Below are positions 1-13,800 of a DNA stretch of 64,000 nucleotides, piece after piece. Both the position numbers and the translations under genes were made by a program. The DNA comes from Anolis sagrei (lineage: Eukaryota > Chordata > Lepidosauria > Squamata > Anolidae). The notes below the pieces were generated by a model. The model was not told the origin of the DNA. It saw only the letters and a list, made by a program, of their open reading frames with translations, and ran no database searches. Location of the stretch: positions 30,682,229 to 30,746,228 of the forward strand of contig NC_090021.1 in assembly GCF_037176765.1 (NCBI RefSeq), read 5' to 3'. Positions within the stretch are counted from its first letter, which is position 1. Each line of letters starts with the position of its first letter.

Positions 1-756
1 GAGTTCCACTGCTGAACGGCTCTCACAGTCAGGAAGTTCTTCCTAATGTTCAGATGGAATCTCCTCTCTTGTAGTTTGAAGCCATTGTTCCGTGTCCTAG
101 TCTCCAAGGAAGCAGAAAACAAGCTTGCTCCCTCCTCCCTGTGGCTTCCTCTCACATATTTATACATGGCTACCATATCTCCTCTCAGCCTTCTCTTCTT
201 CAGGCTAAACATGCCCAGTTCCCTAAGCCGCTCCTCATAGGGCTTGTTCGCCAGACCCTTGATCATTTTAGTTGCCCTCCTCTGGACACATTCCAGCTTG
301 TCAATATCTCTCTTGAATTGTGGTGCCCAGAATTGGACACAATATTCCAGATGTGGTCTAACCAAAGCAGAATAGAGGGGTAGCATTACTTCCTTAGATC
401 TAGACACTATGCTCCTATTGATGCAGGCCAAAATCCCATTGGCTTTTTTTGCCGCCACATCACATTGTTGGCTCATGTTTAACTTGTTGTCCACGAGGAC
501 TCCAAGATCTTTTTCACACGTACTGCTCTCGAGCCAGGCGTCCCCCATTCTGTATCTTTGCATTTCATTTTTTCTGCCAAAGTGGAGTATCTTGCATTTG
601 TCACTGTTGAACTTCATTTTGTTAGTTTTGTCAGTTTGTTAGTTCTGTCAAGATCGTTTTGAATTCTGCTCCTGTCCTCTGGACTATTGGCTATCCCTCC
701 CAATTTGGTGTCGTCTGCAAACTTGATGATCATGCCTTCTAGCCCTTCATCTAATC
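1..756 (-). mobile_element. CR1-family LINE fragment, 5' truncated
   Basis: Read on the minus strand, this encodes the C-terminal part of a CR1-type reverse transcriptase. The FADDTKLGG catalytic motif is near 715-740, followed by LGVLVDNKLNMSQQCD, then the EYCVQFWAP and RRATKMIKGL motifs. The 3' end is cut by the window edge and the upstream side is interrupted by the Penelope-like element at ~757. It shares its sequence type with the copy at 41247-41955. Confidence 0.85.
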
Positions 757-1503
757 AATGAAGAAACACAACATAAAATCCAAGAAATTGTACGTTCAAC
801 AAAGGACAAAAGGGATCCCTTCACCTACTGTATGCCATGCAGCTGTGGACAAGGCTACATAGGGACCATCAAACGCAGCATCGCCCAAACATGAATCAAG
901 GAACATGAAAGGCACTGCAGACCAACTCAACCTGAGAAGTCAGCCATAGCAGAGCACCTGATGAATCAACCTGGACACAGCATATTATTTGAGAATACGG
1001 ACATGCTGGACTACTCTAACTACCATGTGGACAATTTCAACAGAAAAGAGGAAATCATGAAAATGAACATAATCTGGCTACCAGTGTTAAAAAAACCTCT
1101 AAAATCAGGGCAGTAAACAAAGAGCAACACTCAAAAAGCAGAATTCCAGACAAGAAACAATTGGGGCCAGCTAATCACCTCCCAATAAAGGATTCCCCCC
1201 AGGCAGCAACAAGCCAGGCTTCTAAGCTGCAAGGCCATTAAATACTAATCAAAGTGGACAGTTGCAACATTCACACTTGCCTCAAGCAGACAAGAGCTCT
1301 TTCTTCCACCCTGGATATTTCGCAGATAAATAAACCTCACTTGCCTAGTTTCAAACAGACTCCTCAACCTCTGAGATGCCTGCCATAGATGTGGGTGAAA
1401 TGTCAGGAGAGAATGCTTCTGGAACATGGCTATACAGCCCAGAAAACTCACAGCAGCCCAGTGATTCTGACCATGAAAGCCTTCGACAACACATTACACA
1501 TAA
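757..1503 (+). mobile_element. Penelope-like element, GIY-YIG end and 3' tail
   Basis: A plus-strand remnant with the CSCGQGYIG core of a GIY-YIG endonuclease around 840-865, then KEHERHC, EKSAIAEHLMNQPGHS and FNRKEE. This is the arrangement of the C-terminal endonuclease of Penelope-like retroelements. It is followed by a non-coding tail ending in CCTTCGACAA near 1491, the same terminus found in the copies at 19658, 24972 and 58282. The element is broken and 5' truncated, and it abuts a CR1 copy. Confidence 0.75.
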
Positions 1504-1804
1504 TTTTTCTTTAACAAATTAGATATGAGGGGAGGAAGCCAGATAAAGACCATATCATGGCCCCTCTATCATGTCCAAGAGGGGCCTAAATCCTTTCCTA
1601 CTACTGAGATCCGTATCAGAATTATGCTCTCCATGTCTGGTATTTACAATAAGAGGAAAAAAATAAGCCTCAAAATGACACAGAATTCAATCCAGCTCTG
1701 CCCAACCCTAGACTTGTTATTTGTTAAAGAAAGCATTGCCTGCTAGGGCTAACTATGTAATTGTACAGTAAATTACACAAATCCTTCTATTTTGTTAGTC
1801 TTAC
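1504..1804. other. BICRAL intron, nothing recognised
   Basis: No exon, RNA gene or repeat was recognised. In particular there is no sequence coding for the next BICRAL segment. Confidence 0.6.
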
Positions 1805-1899
1805 CATTGCATCTTCCAAGAGCAGACACCTGTATTTATTTAACATAGCCTGGGTCCTTTTCAGAAGCTGTGTGGCTGCAGATTCAAATTCATTATCCA
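1805..1899 (-). CDS. BICRAL: BICRAL coding exon 9, GLTSCR domain
   Basis: A 95-nt exon between TTTCAG and GTAAGA. It encodes VDNEFESAATQLLKRTQAML then NKYRCLLLEDAM, ending in phase 0. The next expected segment (RINPSAEMVMID) was not seen between 1 and 1804, so it lies outside the window. Confidence 0.94.
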
Positions 1900-4800
1900 C
1901 TGAAAATACAAAGAAAATACACTGACTGTATTGTATAGCTTTATATTTGTATTATTCCTTCTTCCTTCTGCGTATATGTGTGTGTGCACATATTAATTAG
2001 ATTGTACACCTGTGATAAATGCAAACAAAATACGCTGACTGTATTGCATAGTTTTATATTTGTATTATTCCTTCTTCCTTCTGCATATATCTATGTATAT
2101 GTGTGTATTAATTATACACCTTTGGTAGGGCTCCGTGATTTTGATAGTGTTATACGTATAAATAAATTATGGTAGTGATGGTAACGATTACAATACTTAG
2201 TAACAAAATATCCCTTTCCAATTCCTCCTAAATGCATTTACTTAGCATGTCTGATTTCTGTAAAAACCCACAAACACAAGTTTTTGCAACCATTTGATAA
2301 AGAAACTATACCTTTTCTTAAGTCTTCTTCTGTTGGCATGGATCCCTGGCACACATGATATGAAAGGAGCCTCTGGACTGCATCATTTAAAGATCTGAAC
2401 TGACTTTTGTCAGGCGTCACAGCATGTGCCTGATCCTTCTGCAACTGCTGTAGAATACTAATGGAAAAATGACTGTTCTCAGTTATTTACAATAAGATCA
2501 TGGATGTGCAAAAGCATGACAAAAAAGCTAAGGATAATTGAGGGGGAAAGCTCCTTAAAGTATGAATAAAGCAAAAAAAAAAAAACTTACAAGGCTCCTT
2601 TTGTTAGCTGTTTAGCAGCAGGTCTCTTTTGTCCTATCATATGACCATCCACCTAGGTCCAAAATATATCACTATTACAACATGATAGTTTACTTCTATA
2701 AAAACAAGTTATAATTTTGTGCACATTGCCCAAAGTGAAGATAATTGTTGTAAAGTATCAGTACCATATATCTGAACAATTTCATAACATGAGCAACATG
2801 ACTCTACATTGATAAAATCACATGTAATTCTACCTGACTGGAATTGTATGTATGCATTTCTAGAAACACTCTCATTAGTAAGCCCCATCTCAGTTAAGAT
2901 AAATGTACAAGGAAGCTCAAGATCTTGTGGCACACTTTATAGGCTGAACCAAAACACAGTCCATGTGCCTAGAGTTTAGAGTGGCAATAGTTAGAAGCTC
3001 CACCAACACTATGTCACACCACAATGGCATTATTTATTTATTTATTTATTTAAAATATTTATATTCTGCCCTCACCCTGCAGGGGACTCAGAACAGAGCA
3101 CAACATATATACAGCAAACATTTAATTCCGGGACATAAAACCATAAATATATATAAACATTAAAATCACTTATATCCACATTAAAGGTTACTTAAAATCA
3201 TCTCAGGACACCATTTTGCCTCACTGCACTGTCCCAAAGGCTTGGTCCCACAGCCAGGTTATCACCATCCTTTTAGAGGACAGGAGGGAGAGGGCGGATC
3301 TAATATTGCCAAGAAGGGAGTTCCATGACTGGGGGGCAATCACTGAGAAGGCCCTGTCTCTCGTCCCCACCAAATGCGGCTGAGATGGTGGCAGGACTGA
3401 GAGCAGGGCCTCCCCAGAAGATCTTAGTTTCCGTAGTGGTTCGTAAAGGGAGATGCGTTCAGACAGGTAAACTGGGCTGAGGCCATTTAGGGCTTTATAG
3501 GCCAAAGCCAGCACTTTGAATTCTGCCCAGTAACAAACAGGAAGCCAGTGGAGCTGTTGTAATATGGGATTATTGGTGTCGTAGTTTCATTCCTCCAAAG
3601 AACAATCACATGTCTTACATAAAAATAATGACATTCAATTATTGGATTATTCTAGCTACTTGAAAATCCTTTAGTTTTATGAAAAAATTAGAATGAAATA
3701 TCATGGCAGACTTTATCAATGGAAGGTTTATCATTTGCTAATCATTATTTTTACCTAGAGCCAACTGTAGCTACCCATCCCCTATATTTTTGAAACTGAA
3801 TTGCTTGCAAGGCTACTGGAAGCATTTTTAAGGTTTTCTGTCTTCAATCTATTTCTAGATACAAGACCTCTTCCCAAAGCTATCATCGACTTCTTGTTTT
3901 AAAAGCAGAGAAAGAAGAAACAGGGGAGGCAACAGGAAACACAAGCAATCCCTGAAGATTCAGAGAAAGCTATATGCGCAGTTTCCACACCTCTGGAAGT
4001 TACCCACTCTTGATATGCACAGGTACAAAATGAAAATCATTGGTGTACTATTAGCCTAGTCGATTTGCACTAAAATGTAAATGTAAAAAAGAAGGGCGCA
4101 GTTCCTACCTGAGCATTTGGTTGACATGATCCTCCTGCTTTTTCCTGGTGGGACAGTGCCGTACCTACAGATTGCTGTATGGTTTTGCCCACAGAATCTT
4201 GTCCTATAAACATATGCATTATGACATTCCTTAACAAAAGCAAAACAAAACACGTAACAGCATCTGGGATCTTCTGCCAAAACAGTCCAATTAATGATTT
4301 TAAAATATTTGCCCTTAAACATACTTATGTGCTGAGGAATGCATTTCTAACTGTTCTTTACTATACAATACAGTATATTGTATGGTATGCAGCAGTTACA
4401 GAAAACACATTCATAACATGTTAATGAGATGATCCAAAGAACATACTGGGTCTGTTTGTTATAACCACACATCTAAGCACCAGTCATTCAGAGGAACCAA
4501 AGCTCACCTAATGGTGCAACAATACTGTCTGACAAAGCATATCAGTGACCACAGATCAGGCCTCCTCCATCCCCAACCGTAAAGATCTGACATTAGCAGT
4601 GAAGATAAAACATTCCTCCAAATCTGAGAAACCTCTACAACCTGTATCCTAAAACAGGAGTGTGCAACTTTCACAGCCTGGGAAGCTGCACTGGCCATAT
4701 AGAATCTCTGGGGCATAACCTTGGTATATCACCAGAAATATATTGCCATTCAAACTCAATGATTCTACTGAGAAATGTGGCATACGGAAAAACAGAATTT

Positions 4801-7800
4801 GCAGTATTTTCTCATTGGTAATTGATATCATAGTTGGTAGGGGTTCTGCATCTTTTCTGGTCCTACATGAACAAGCATCAGTTACGGGAAAAGATACATC
4901 TCTGGGAACATCTACACTGACCACTTAAGTCAAAACAGCCCCACAGCAGCTAAACACCACACAGGGCTGATTTGAGTCAACCTGGGGGAAGTAGACCTTA
5001 ATGCAGCCTTGCCACAGGTTAACTTAAGTAGGGAGAAAGCCCAAATTCTGACTCAGGATTCGGGTTGTCACCCAAGTTATGTGTCACCTGCATTTCTACC
5101 ACAGTATGTGTGTCTTCCCTCTATTATTCTAGCACAACATTTACATACATTTCACTACATTATCAGTACAGCCATCTATCTCTTTTAACCATCATATGAG
5201 ACCCAATTAGACAAACAGAAGAAACATGGAAATCTGCAAAGGATTTGTCATTTACCCTCTGACAACCTTACACAAACTTTACTTTTAGACATATAAGATT
5301 AGATTTATTTTCTACAGAAGAACACAACTATAAACATTAGCCTCTTCATATAATATTTAATACAATAATAACACAAATTAGATTTTTCATAGTTGAGAAA
5401 TTGAGGAAAGCTTGCAATGTATTACCTAGAAGACCTGTTAGCTGAGCTTGTCTCAGGGTATCCTGTGATTTTAATGATGAACCTGAAGATGCTAGGTTTG
5501 CAACCTTTTTTTGAGCCTGTAAAGAAACCACACAGAAATACACCAGTAATTAAAACCAAGGTAGAAACAAATATTCTACAAATAAAATGTAATAAGCAAC
5601 TGAAAATCAATTTTATTAGCTTGCATTGTGAATAACATGAGTCTTTGCAAGGAGTATTTGAACTCATTTATCTGTCAGGTTTCCACCCATCGAGCAATTT
5701 CTAGCTTCACTATCACCTTATTTGTGAGATTTTATGCAATTAAAGCCACCTTCCAAACTTATTGTTTGGAAATAGGTCTACTGAATACACTGAGTCATAC
5801 TAGCAATTCAGCAGGTGTAAAAAGGTGTCAGACACTCACATATGGTGTGAAAAAAAATTAGAAACTTATCTGATACTCTCCTTTTTATTTTTCTGCTCCT
5901 CTAAATAATAACATTCACGCCACTATATGGTATTTTGGATGCAGAAGGAATGCAGAAGTTCGTTTCCCCACCTGGTCTGGGGTCCAAGAAAATGGAACCA
6001 ATTTCCTACTGTCCTACATGTTCTTGGTGCTAGACAAGTACACAGACTGATTTTGAGTTGTACAGTCATTAACATCTGAAGACTCTGGAGGTCAGGCTGC
6101 AGATGGCACATTAAATCTATTTATAGTCCCAAATCCTATTTGAGCTGATACTCACTGCTACAGAATCTAATACAGTACAGACATATTAATCTTTCTTTAT
6201 TAAACTAAGAACAAGTTGCATGCATATGCTTTCATCTTTGAATTCAGACCAGGACATAAAACCAGAAACAGATCCCAGTTTCATGGTCCTGTTTGTAATC
6301 CAAAATTAAAGAGCTTTCCCAATTGGCATGCAATGGGAAACTATGCTATAATACACCCTAAAAGTATATTCATTTTGTCATGCAAATGAAATTGGAAGAG
6401 GGCTAGTTGAAACAATCACCTCAGCCCAGTAAACCACAGTTACTTAAACTGAGATTATTACTTCTGAATGATTTCTGAATATCATTATAGATATTACACC
6501 CAATATCTTTCTGCTGTTGCAACACATTTTGCAATCACAGTATTTGTTTTAGTATTGTATACAACACGTCTTTCTATTTTATAGGTCTGATCTTCAATTC
6601 AGCCACCAAATCCTACATTATTTTGGATGTTTAAAGGTGCAGTGAACAAACAGCAGAAATATACATTAAATTGCATTGTTTTCTCTTTCTTAAGAATGCT
6701 GCCCGAAAACATCCAAGGGCAGCAAGGGGTTAACCGGTCCTCTGGAACAAGTAATTGATCACTGCTAAATGTAACTTTCTCTTTTCCCCATCTCTTATGC
6801 CTCTGGAAAACTGGTGTGCATTTCGACCAAAAATGTGGGGGGGAATTATACATTCTGGAACTGGTTTGAGGTCACCTTCCACGGTTAATGTAATGACCTC
6901 CCTGGCCTCAAACCTGTTCCAGAAATGTCAATGCAATCATCTGCACAGAAAAATCTAGTTTCTCCCTAATCAGTTCCAAACTGACCTAAGTTGTCAGTGT
7001 AGATGTGTTTCAAGTGACAGTTTAGTTTAACATTATAAGCTGCAAAAACCATTGTGGTTGTGCATTCTTCCTTTCCCTCTCCTCTGAAATGTATACAGGC
7101 AGTCCCTGAGTTACAAGTATCCAACTTACAAATGACTCATAGTTAAGAATGGGCATGAGACAACACAAAGTGAGAGAAATCTACCCCAGGGAAGGGAAAG
7201 TCACTCCTGGATGAGTTATCATGGGGGAAAGTTGTATCAACTGAAACTATCACCAACCCTTGTTTCCACAAAAAACCAACTTTTTCAAAATCCAATTATC
7301 ACAGTGACAGAAAGTGAGATGAAATCTCTGAACAGAGGCACAGACAGCAAAACAAACACCACTGGGGTGTTAACCCTTCCCTATGCTACCCAAAGCATGC
7401 ATGCATATAGATGGATAAACATTCACACACACACACATGCTGTATATACTCGAGTTTAAGCCAACCCGAATATAAGCCAAGCCACCTAATTTTACCACAA
7501 AAAATTTGGGAAAATGTGTTGACTTGAGTATAAGCTGAGAGTGGGAAATGCAGCAGCTACTGGTAAATCACAAAATAAAAATAGATACCAATAAATGCAT
7601 TAATTGAGGCATCAGTAGGTTAAATGCTTTTTTAAATATTTACATAAAACTGTAATTTAAGATAAGACTGTCCAACTCTGATTAAACCATTATTCTAACC
7701 TTCTTCAGTGTGCTTACATATCCTTCCAATAATAATAAAGTAAAATAATATATAAATAAAAAATAATAGAGTAAAACAACTGAAATGTAATAACAGTAAT

Positions 7801-10800
7801 AATCCAATAAAATAATAAATGCAATAATAATAATAGAGGAAAAATAATAAATGTAATAAAAATGAATAGAGTAAAATAATGTAAATGTAATAATAATAAA
7901 TAGAGTAAAATAATAAATGTAATAAAAACAATAATAATTACAGAGTGAAATAATAAATAACTTTGACTCGAGTATAAGCTGAGGGGGGCTTTTTTGGTCT
8001 AAAAAAGGGCTCAAAAATTCAGCTTATACTCAAGTATATACAGTACATATGGTTGAAGTTACATTTAAAAATGTTCAGCTTAAGAACAAACTGATAGAAC
8101 CTATCTTTGTATGTAACTTGGTGACTGCCTGTATATGGGAAAAATACCAAAAACATTTGGTTCCATTTTGGAATCATAGAATAATAGAGATGGAAGAGAC
8201 ACAAGGATCATCTAGTCCAACCTTATGAAGTAGAAACACACAATCAAAAGCATCCTTGACAGATGGTAATCCAGACTCTCTTTTTAAAAAAAAACCCAGA
8301 GGAGACTCCACCACACTCCCAGGAAGCATATTCCACTGGCTAACAGCTTTAACCATCAGGAAGTCCTTCCTAATATTTAGGTGGCAACTTTTTTCCTACA
8401 ATATGAATCCATTGCACTGTATCCTAGTTTCTAGAGCAGCAGAAAATAAGCCTGCCTCCTCCTCAATATGAAATCCTTTCAAATATGTAAACATAGTAAT
8501 AATGTCCCCTCTTAACCTTCTCTTCTCTAAGCTAAGAATACTCAGCTCTCTAAAGCACTCCTCATAGCACTTGGCTTCCACAACTATGACTATTTTGGTC
8601 GCCCTTCTCTGGACATGTTCCAGAATAACACTCATTTCTGTTATATCCAAACCTCACACAATGTTTGATCTTAATGAAAATAGCTTAAACCTGATAAGTT
8701 GGTTTCTTCAAACTGCTCATAGTTAAGAATGACCATAGTTTTTCAAGCAGTTCTTGGAAAAGAGAAGCAAACTTCCAAATCTCCTTTTTACTGCATTTAA
8801 AGAGAACATGCAACTCACTACAATTCAGTCTTGTTCTACTAAACTTCCCAAACAGTCTCAGTTTTAAATGAATAAATATCTAAACATTATGGAATCACTG
8901 TTAGCAACCATAAGCCTTTTTGAATTCAGACAAATCATTCCAACAAAGGAAAACTGGTGTTAACATAAATTCTATAGATTTTTTGCAAAGCTGAGACCTG
9001 CAAAACAATAAAAACCATATTAAACATTTACAAGTTGTAAGGTTAGGTTGCACAATAATATCCAACTTCTTATAAGCTTCTTATAATATTTTCTTAAAAC
9101 ACAATGATCATAACCTTTTAAGCATGCCTTAGTCCATACCTGGGCAAAGGAAAACTGCGATTGGGTCACTGATGTGTGACTAAAAGTATTGACAGCCTTG
9201 GAAGAAGAAACTGGAAGACGATGTGACACGCTGACTGCCAACTGCATTCTATTTTGCTGCGTAAGTTGATCACCAGCAAAACTTCCTCCTGAAGCAACAG
9301 ACTGGGCTGAAGGCCCAATGCTGGGGTGTACAGCGGCAGAAGAACTCACAGCAGTAAACCGGCTGTTGGATGACATATTTGAACTGGCTGACTGTCCGGG
9401 AGACATGGTGGAAAAGTTTGTTCTACTTTGGGAAATGTTTCCTTGGCTAGGGGATAAATGCAACACAGCAGGAGATGCCTGCTGTAGTGGAACCTGGCCG
9501 CTAACAATTTGAGAATTCCCGTGGTTTACTATAACCTGACTTCCAGAAGCTGAAAACGTCTGACCAGAAACTAGCTGGACAGCATTCTGATTATTCAACA
9601 TCTGTCCGGAATACGGCTGGTTAGTTCTTAGCATGTTTGCAGAGTTCCTGTTTAGCATAACATGATCAGAGGATACTTGACTAGAAACAAGCTGGGAAGG
9701 CTGATTTTGAAGAAGCTGCCCATTTATCGTCTGGACGTGGTGAACTGAATTAGGGTTTACTGACAGGCCTGTGGGTATAAGAAACTGATTCTGAGGTGCA
9801 TGAGACTGTCCCATTGGAGAATGGATAACAATACTACCACTGGCATTGCTTACTGTTTGAGGGGCAACTGATTTTCTTGCGTTTTGTTGACTAACAATAT
9901 TAACAGACATATGTGGACCAACAACTGAATTCTGAGGTGAGTTTGATGAAGCAAAAGGAATCCCTTGTTGCACATGATGCTGCTGTATTCCCAGGCTATT
10001 CACATTGTAAGTGGCTTGCTGACCCATCTGAATAGGCTTTGGTTGAATATTGATGGGGCCCTTGTTAGAATTTGGAGCAAGGCCCCTCTGTATGATGATG
10101 TTATGCACAGGCAAGGATGTCTGAAAATTTGTACTGTTAAATGGAACAGTTACAGGTTGTGCTACTGGACTTGAATTTGAGTTGCCAAACAGTGTGTTGC
10201 CATTAGGAGTTTGTCTGTGAACCAAGAGTCCACCACTCATGTTTGCCGGTGTTTGCTGTCCACTACCCTTCAATATAATATGTGATCCTTCAAGATTATT
10301 GATGGTCATCATGGAAGGTTGGTTACTGAATGAACCAATTAGCTGTATCTGTCCAGGACCACCAATTTGATTACTATTTGACAAATGCTGGCTGGGAACG
10401 CTGATTCCCACATGTTGCATAAAGCCATGGTGCACACCAACTGTATTGCTTGTGAACGATGCTCCAACGGGTTGCTGAACCACTTGAGTAACTCCTATAG
10501 GTTGCAGCGTCTGACCTGAGTAATTAGAAACATTAGAAGCCTGAGTAAAAGATGCTGATGAGGAAGGATGAAGTTGAGTTTGTGCAAACTGTTGGTTGGA
10601 GCCTATGTTGGCATCCAGATAAGCCTCTTCTGCCAAAGTCTGTTCTGTAATATTAGCTTCCTGTAGAGATTTCTGGAGGATATCAAATGGCTGATCTTCA
10701 CTGAGATCAGGCAATGGAGAAGATTCAAGTTCATCATCAAGAAACTGAAGGCTACTTGGCAACTGTAGTCCATCACTAGGTCCCTCTCCAAGCTGACCAC

Positions 10801-13800
10801 TCACACCTTTGATTGACGACTTAGACTCAGAACTCTGGAAGAAAAAAATATGTTAAAGATCAAGCCAATGTGTTTGAAATTATGTTGTAGGTTGACTGTT
10901 CCTGTTTTTTCTTCTTCATCCCCCCAAAATATTCCTCAAAAATACCATGCTGGAGCAGCCAATATTAAATATCACAGGCATAAAGAAAGGTGCAAGTATG
11001 CTGGCACTCCTGAAGGAGATAGGGCAATAACATTATAGTAAAACACTTACCCTAATTCAAATTATAGTTTTCCTTGGCCATTTTGTACATAATATATGAG
11101 CATATTGTAATTTAAGTATTGCATTTCATGTCATTTGACAGGACTCCACTCAAATACCTATGGTTTAGTTTATTAGCCTAGGAGGTGCATGTACACTACA
11201 AAAGTTTGACATCACTGGGCTCAGTGCTATGGAATCCTGGGACAAGTAGTTTGTTGAGTCACCAGTACTCTTTGGCAGAGGCCAAAGACGTTGCAAAACT
11301 ACAACCCTCATGATCCCATAGCATTGACTAATGGCAGTTAAAGAGGCATCAAACTGTATTAATTCTGAAGTGAACGCACCCTATCTGAAATGAAACAGAT
11401 GCCTAGAGGGTGGAAAGTTATTAATCCCCTTAACATATATTGAAGCTACCAGCCTGGATCACAAAGTCGGGGTGTGGTGGACACAGAGAAAGAGCAAAAT
11501 TCTTCAATTACACTAAAGCCAATTATCACAGATCATGGGGATCAAGAGTCTCACATCACCTAACTTCTATCTCCATGGGAAATCTATTAGAGCCTTAAGA
11601 AATACACTCTATCCATCCCCAAGACATCTGAAGAGCTTTTACTCCTAGATGTTGCCCATTCATGTGGTGTGTAAAGCCCACAGGACTCAAACACTGGGGG
11701 ATAGCAACTTCCTATTTATTGCCATCTCATTTTTGTTATGAATATGTGTGGGAAGCATGTATACAGCTTTTATAACTGGGTCCTTTGGAGATCTCCAGAA
11801 CTGGTTTGTGTAGCTGAAATATTCCAAACCTCACCCTTCACATATGCAAATAAGGAGGAAATACACTCAAAAATATTAGGGATACCAGCCAACTGGAAAG
11901 AACTGTTTAAAGGTTACATGCACACACCAAAACAGACTTATAAGAAAATCAAATCCTATATCTATTCTATACAATTACAAACAGTGTCAAAAGACCATGC
12001 CTGAATTGTAAACCCAAAGTAAAATTTAACCTTTTTTCCTATGTACTTACACTGGCATTGGCGAAAATGGAATTTGAATTGGCTGCAGAATATCCTGCAT
12101 TAGTCAAGTCTTCGTTGTTCTGTTACAGCATAGAGAAAATAACATTAAACTAACAGTAGCACAGTTAGTAAAATTATATCTACATTTAACATATCAGAAT
12201 GTGACTTACAGATTTACTGCCTGCTCCATGGAGGAAATAATTCAGTGCCTGTGGGTCTCTTTAAAAAAAACACAAACAAGGAAAGTGAGGTTTATAACTG
12301 TTATAATATTCTTTAAAAATACCTGCTTGAACAAATTCCAAAAGTTTCTATAACTTGGAGCATTCAGTCAGAAGCAGAAATCTGAGTTATTTTTTACAAA
12401 GCAACACCACAAATCTCTTTTAATTTAACTATTTATCGTATTATGCAACTATCAAATATTATTTTAATACTTTTTTTTAAAGTTTGCATTATTATCATAG
12501 TCATGTAAGTCTTTTCCAACAATAACTGCACGTAGGATGCACTCTAGAGAGCCAGTGTGATGTAATGGTTTGAGTGCTGGATTTGAAATCTGAGAGTCCA
12601 AGGTGCAAATCCCTATATGGCCATGGAAACCCTCTGGGTAACCTTGTCAAAATCATACTCTTTCAACCTCAGAGGAATGCAATAGCTAACCTCCTCTGAA
12701 CAAAGCTAGCCAAGAAACACCATAACAGATTTGTTGCTTAGGGCTGCCACCAACACCACAAAGTTCAGTTTTAGAGGTCTATATTTTATTACCATATATT
12801 TGAGCTGTTGGCAAAACATCTCTAGGGAACAGACCTTTATTTATTAATACAATGGATACCAGTGCCAGTATCTAAATAAAGAAGGCTTGCACAGTGTTTT
12901 CTGTCTTCTCTACAAAGGAGATTTTTTGGAAATACATCAAAACTATTATTTTCAGCAGTGCCCCTTTATGCCATTTCATAATTTCCATAGAAATTGTATA
13001 GGTTTTCACACCTTCTGTAATGTCTCCTTGCTTTTTGCTAATTTGTTCAATATATATTGCCCAATTGATGATGACATGATAATAGCTTACAAATAATATA
13101 GTCACTGAGAGTCTGTATGAACTATTACTATAATAGTAACTTTTCCACCTGACTCATTTGTCATCTTTAGGTACTACAAAAAAGCTAAGGGGGAGGTGAA
13201 TCTAAGATGGTAAGTAGTTGGGACCAAGCTTTCTCTGCAGCAATCCCCCAACTGTGGAACTTACTTCCAAAGGACATCACTTTTGAACATCCAGAGGGCA
13301 GCTAGGATTGTCTCATTTCATGGGTTCTTAAAACGAAGTATAGTTGTTCTGACTGCTTTATGTGTGTGTTTTGATTTGAAATGATTTTAGTCTATTCTTA
13401 ATTTTTTTGTTTATATTAACAGTCTAAATATTTTTAAGTCTCATAAATAGACTTAGATCTTAAATCCTAAGAATGTAATCTTCTTTTGTTTATTTCACAC
13501 TGAGTACATCAGGAGATCCTGGCAAACTTCTAAATAGAAAATGCAAAAGATATGCCCTGCTATAAGACATGTAACAGACCCTTTTCTGTTAAAATGCCAG
13601 TTTTAATGACCTTCCAGAGGAACTCTGCCCAACCATCTCATTGTCTTTCTGCATCAGCTCCAAAGTCTTTTTATTCACCAGTGGGTTTCAGTAACTGAAT
13701 TTATATATCTTTCTAGCAAAAGAGCATCTATTTGGACTTTCTGGGATCCTCTGGAGATCTGGGAGTGGGGGACAGATGACCCATTCTACTCCAGCTATTG

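Noticed and set aside
7682-8014. 110-codon Tyr/Ile/Phe-rich minus-strand frame resembling a membrane protein
   Set aside because: It is the translation of an AAT/ATA-rich microsatellite inside a MITE.
9020-9139. Extension of the large BICRAL exon to the end of its open frame
   Set aside because: There is a good GTATGG donor at 9,139, the tail does not resemble BICRAL, and the next exon continues in phase with the family sequence.
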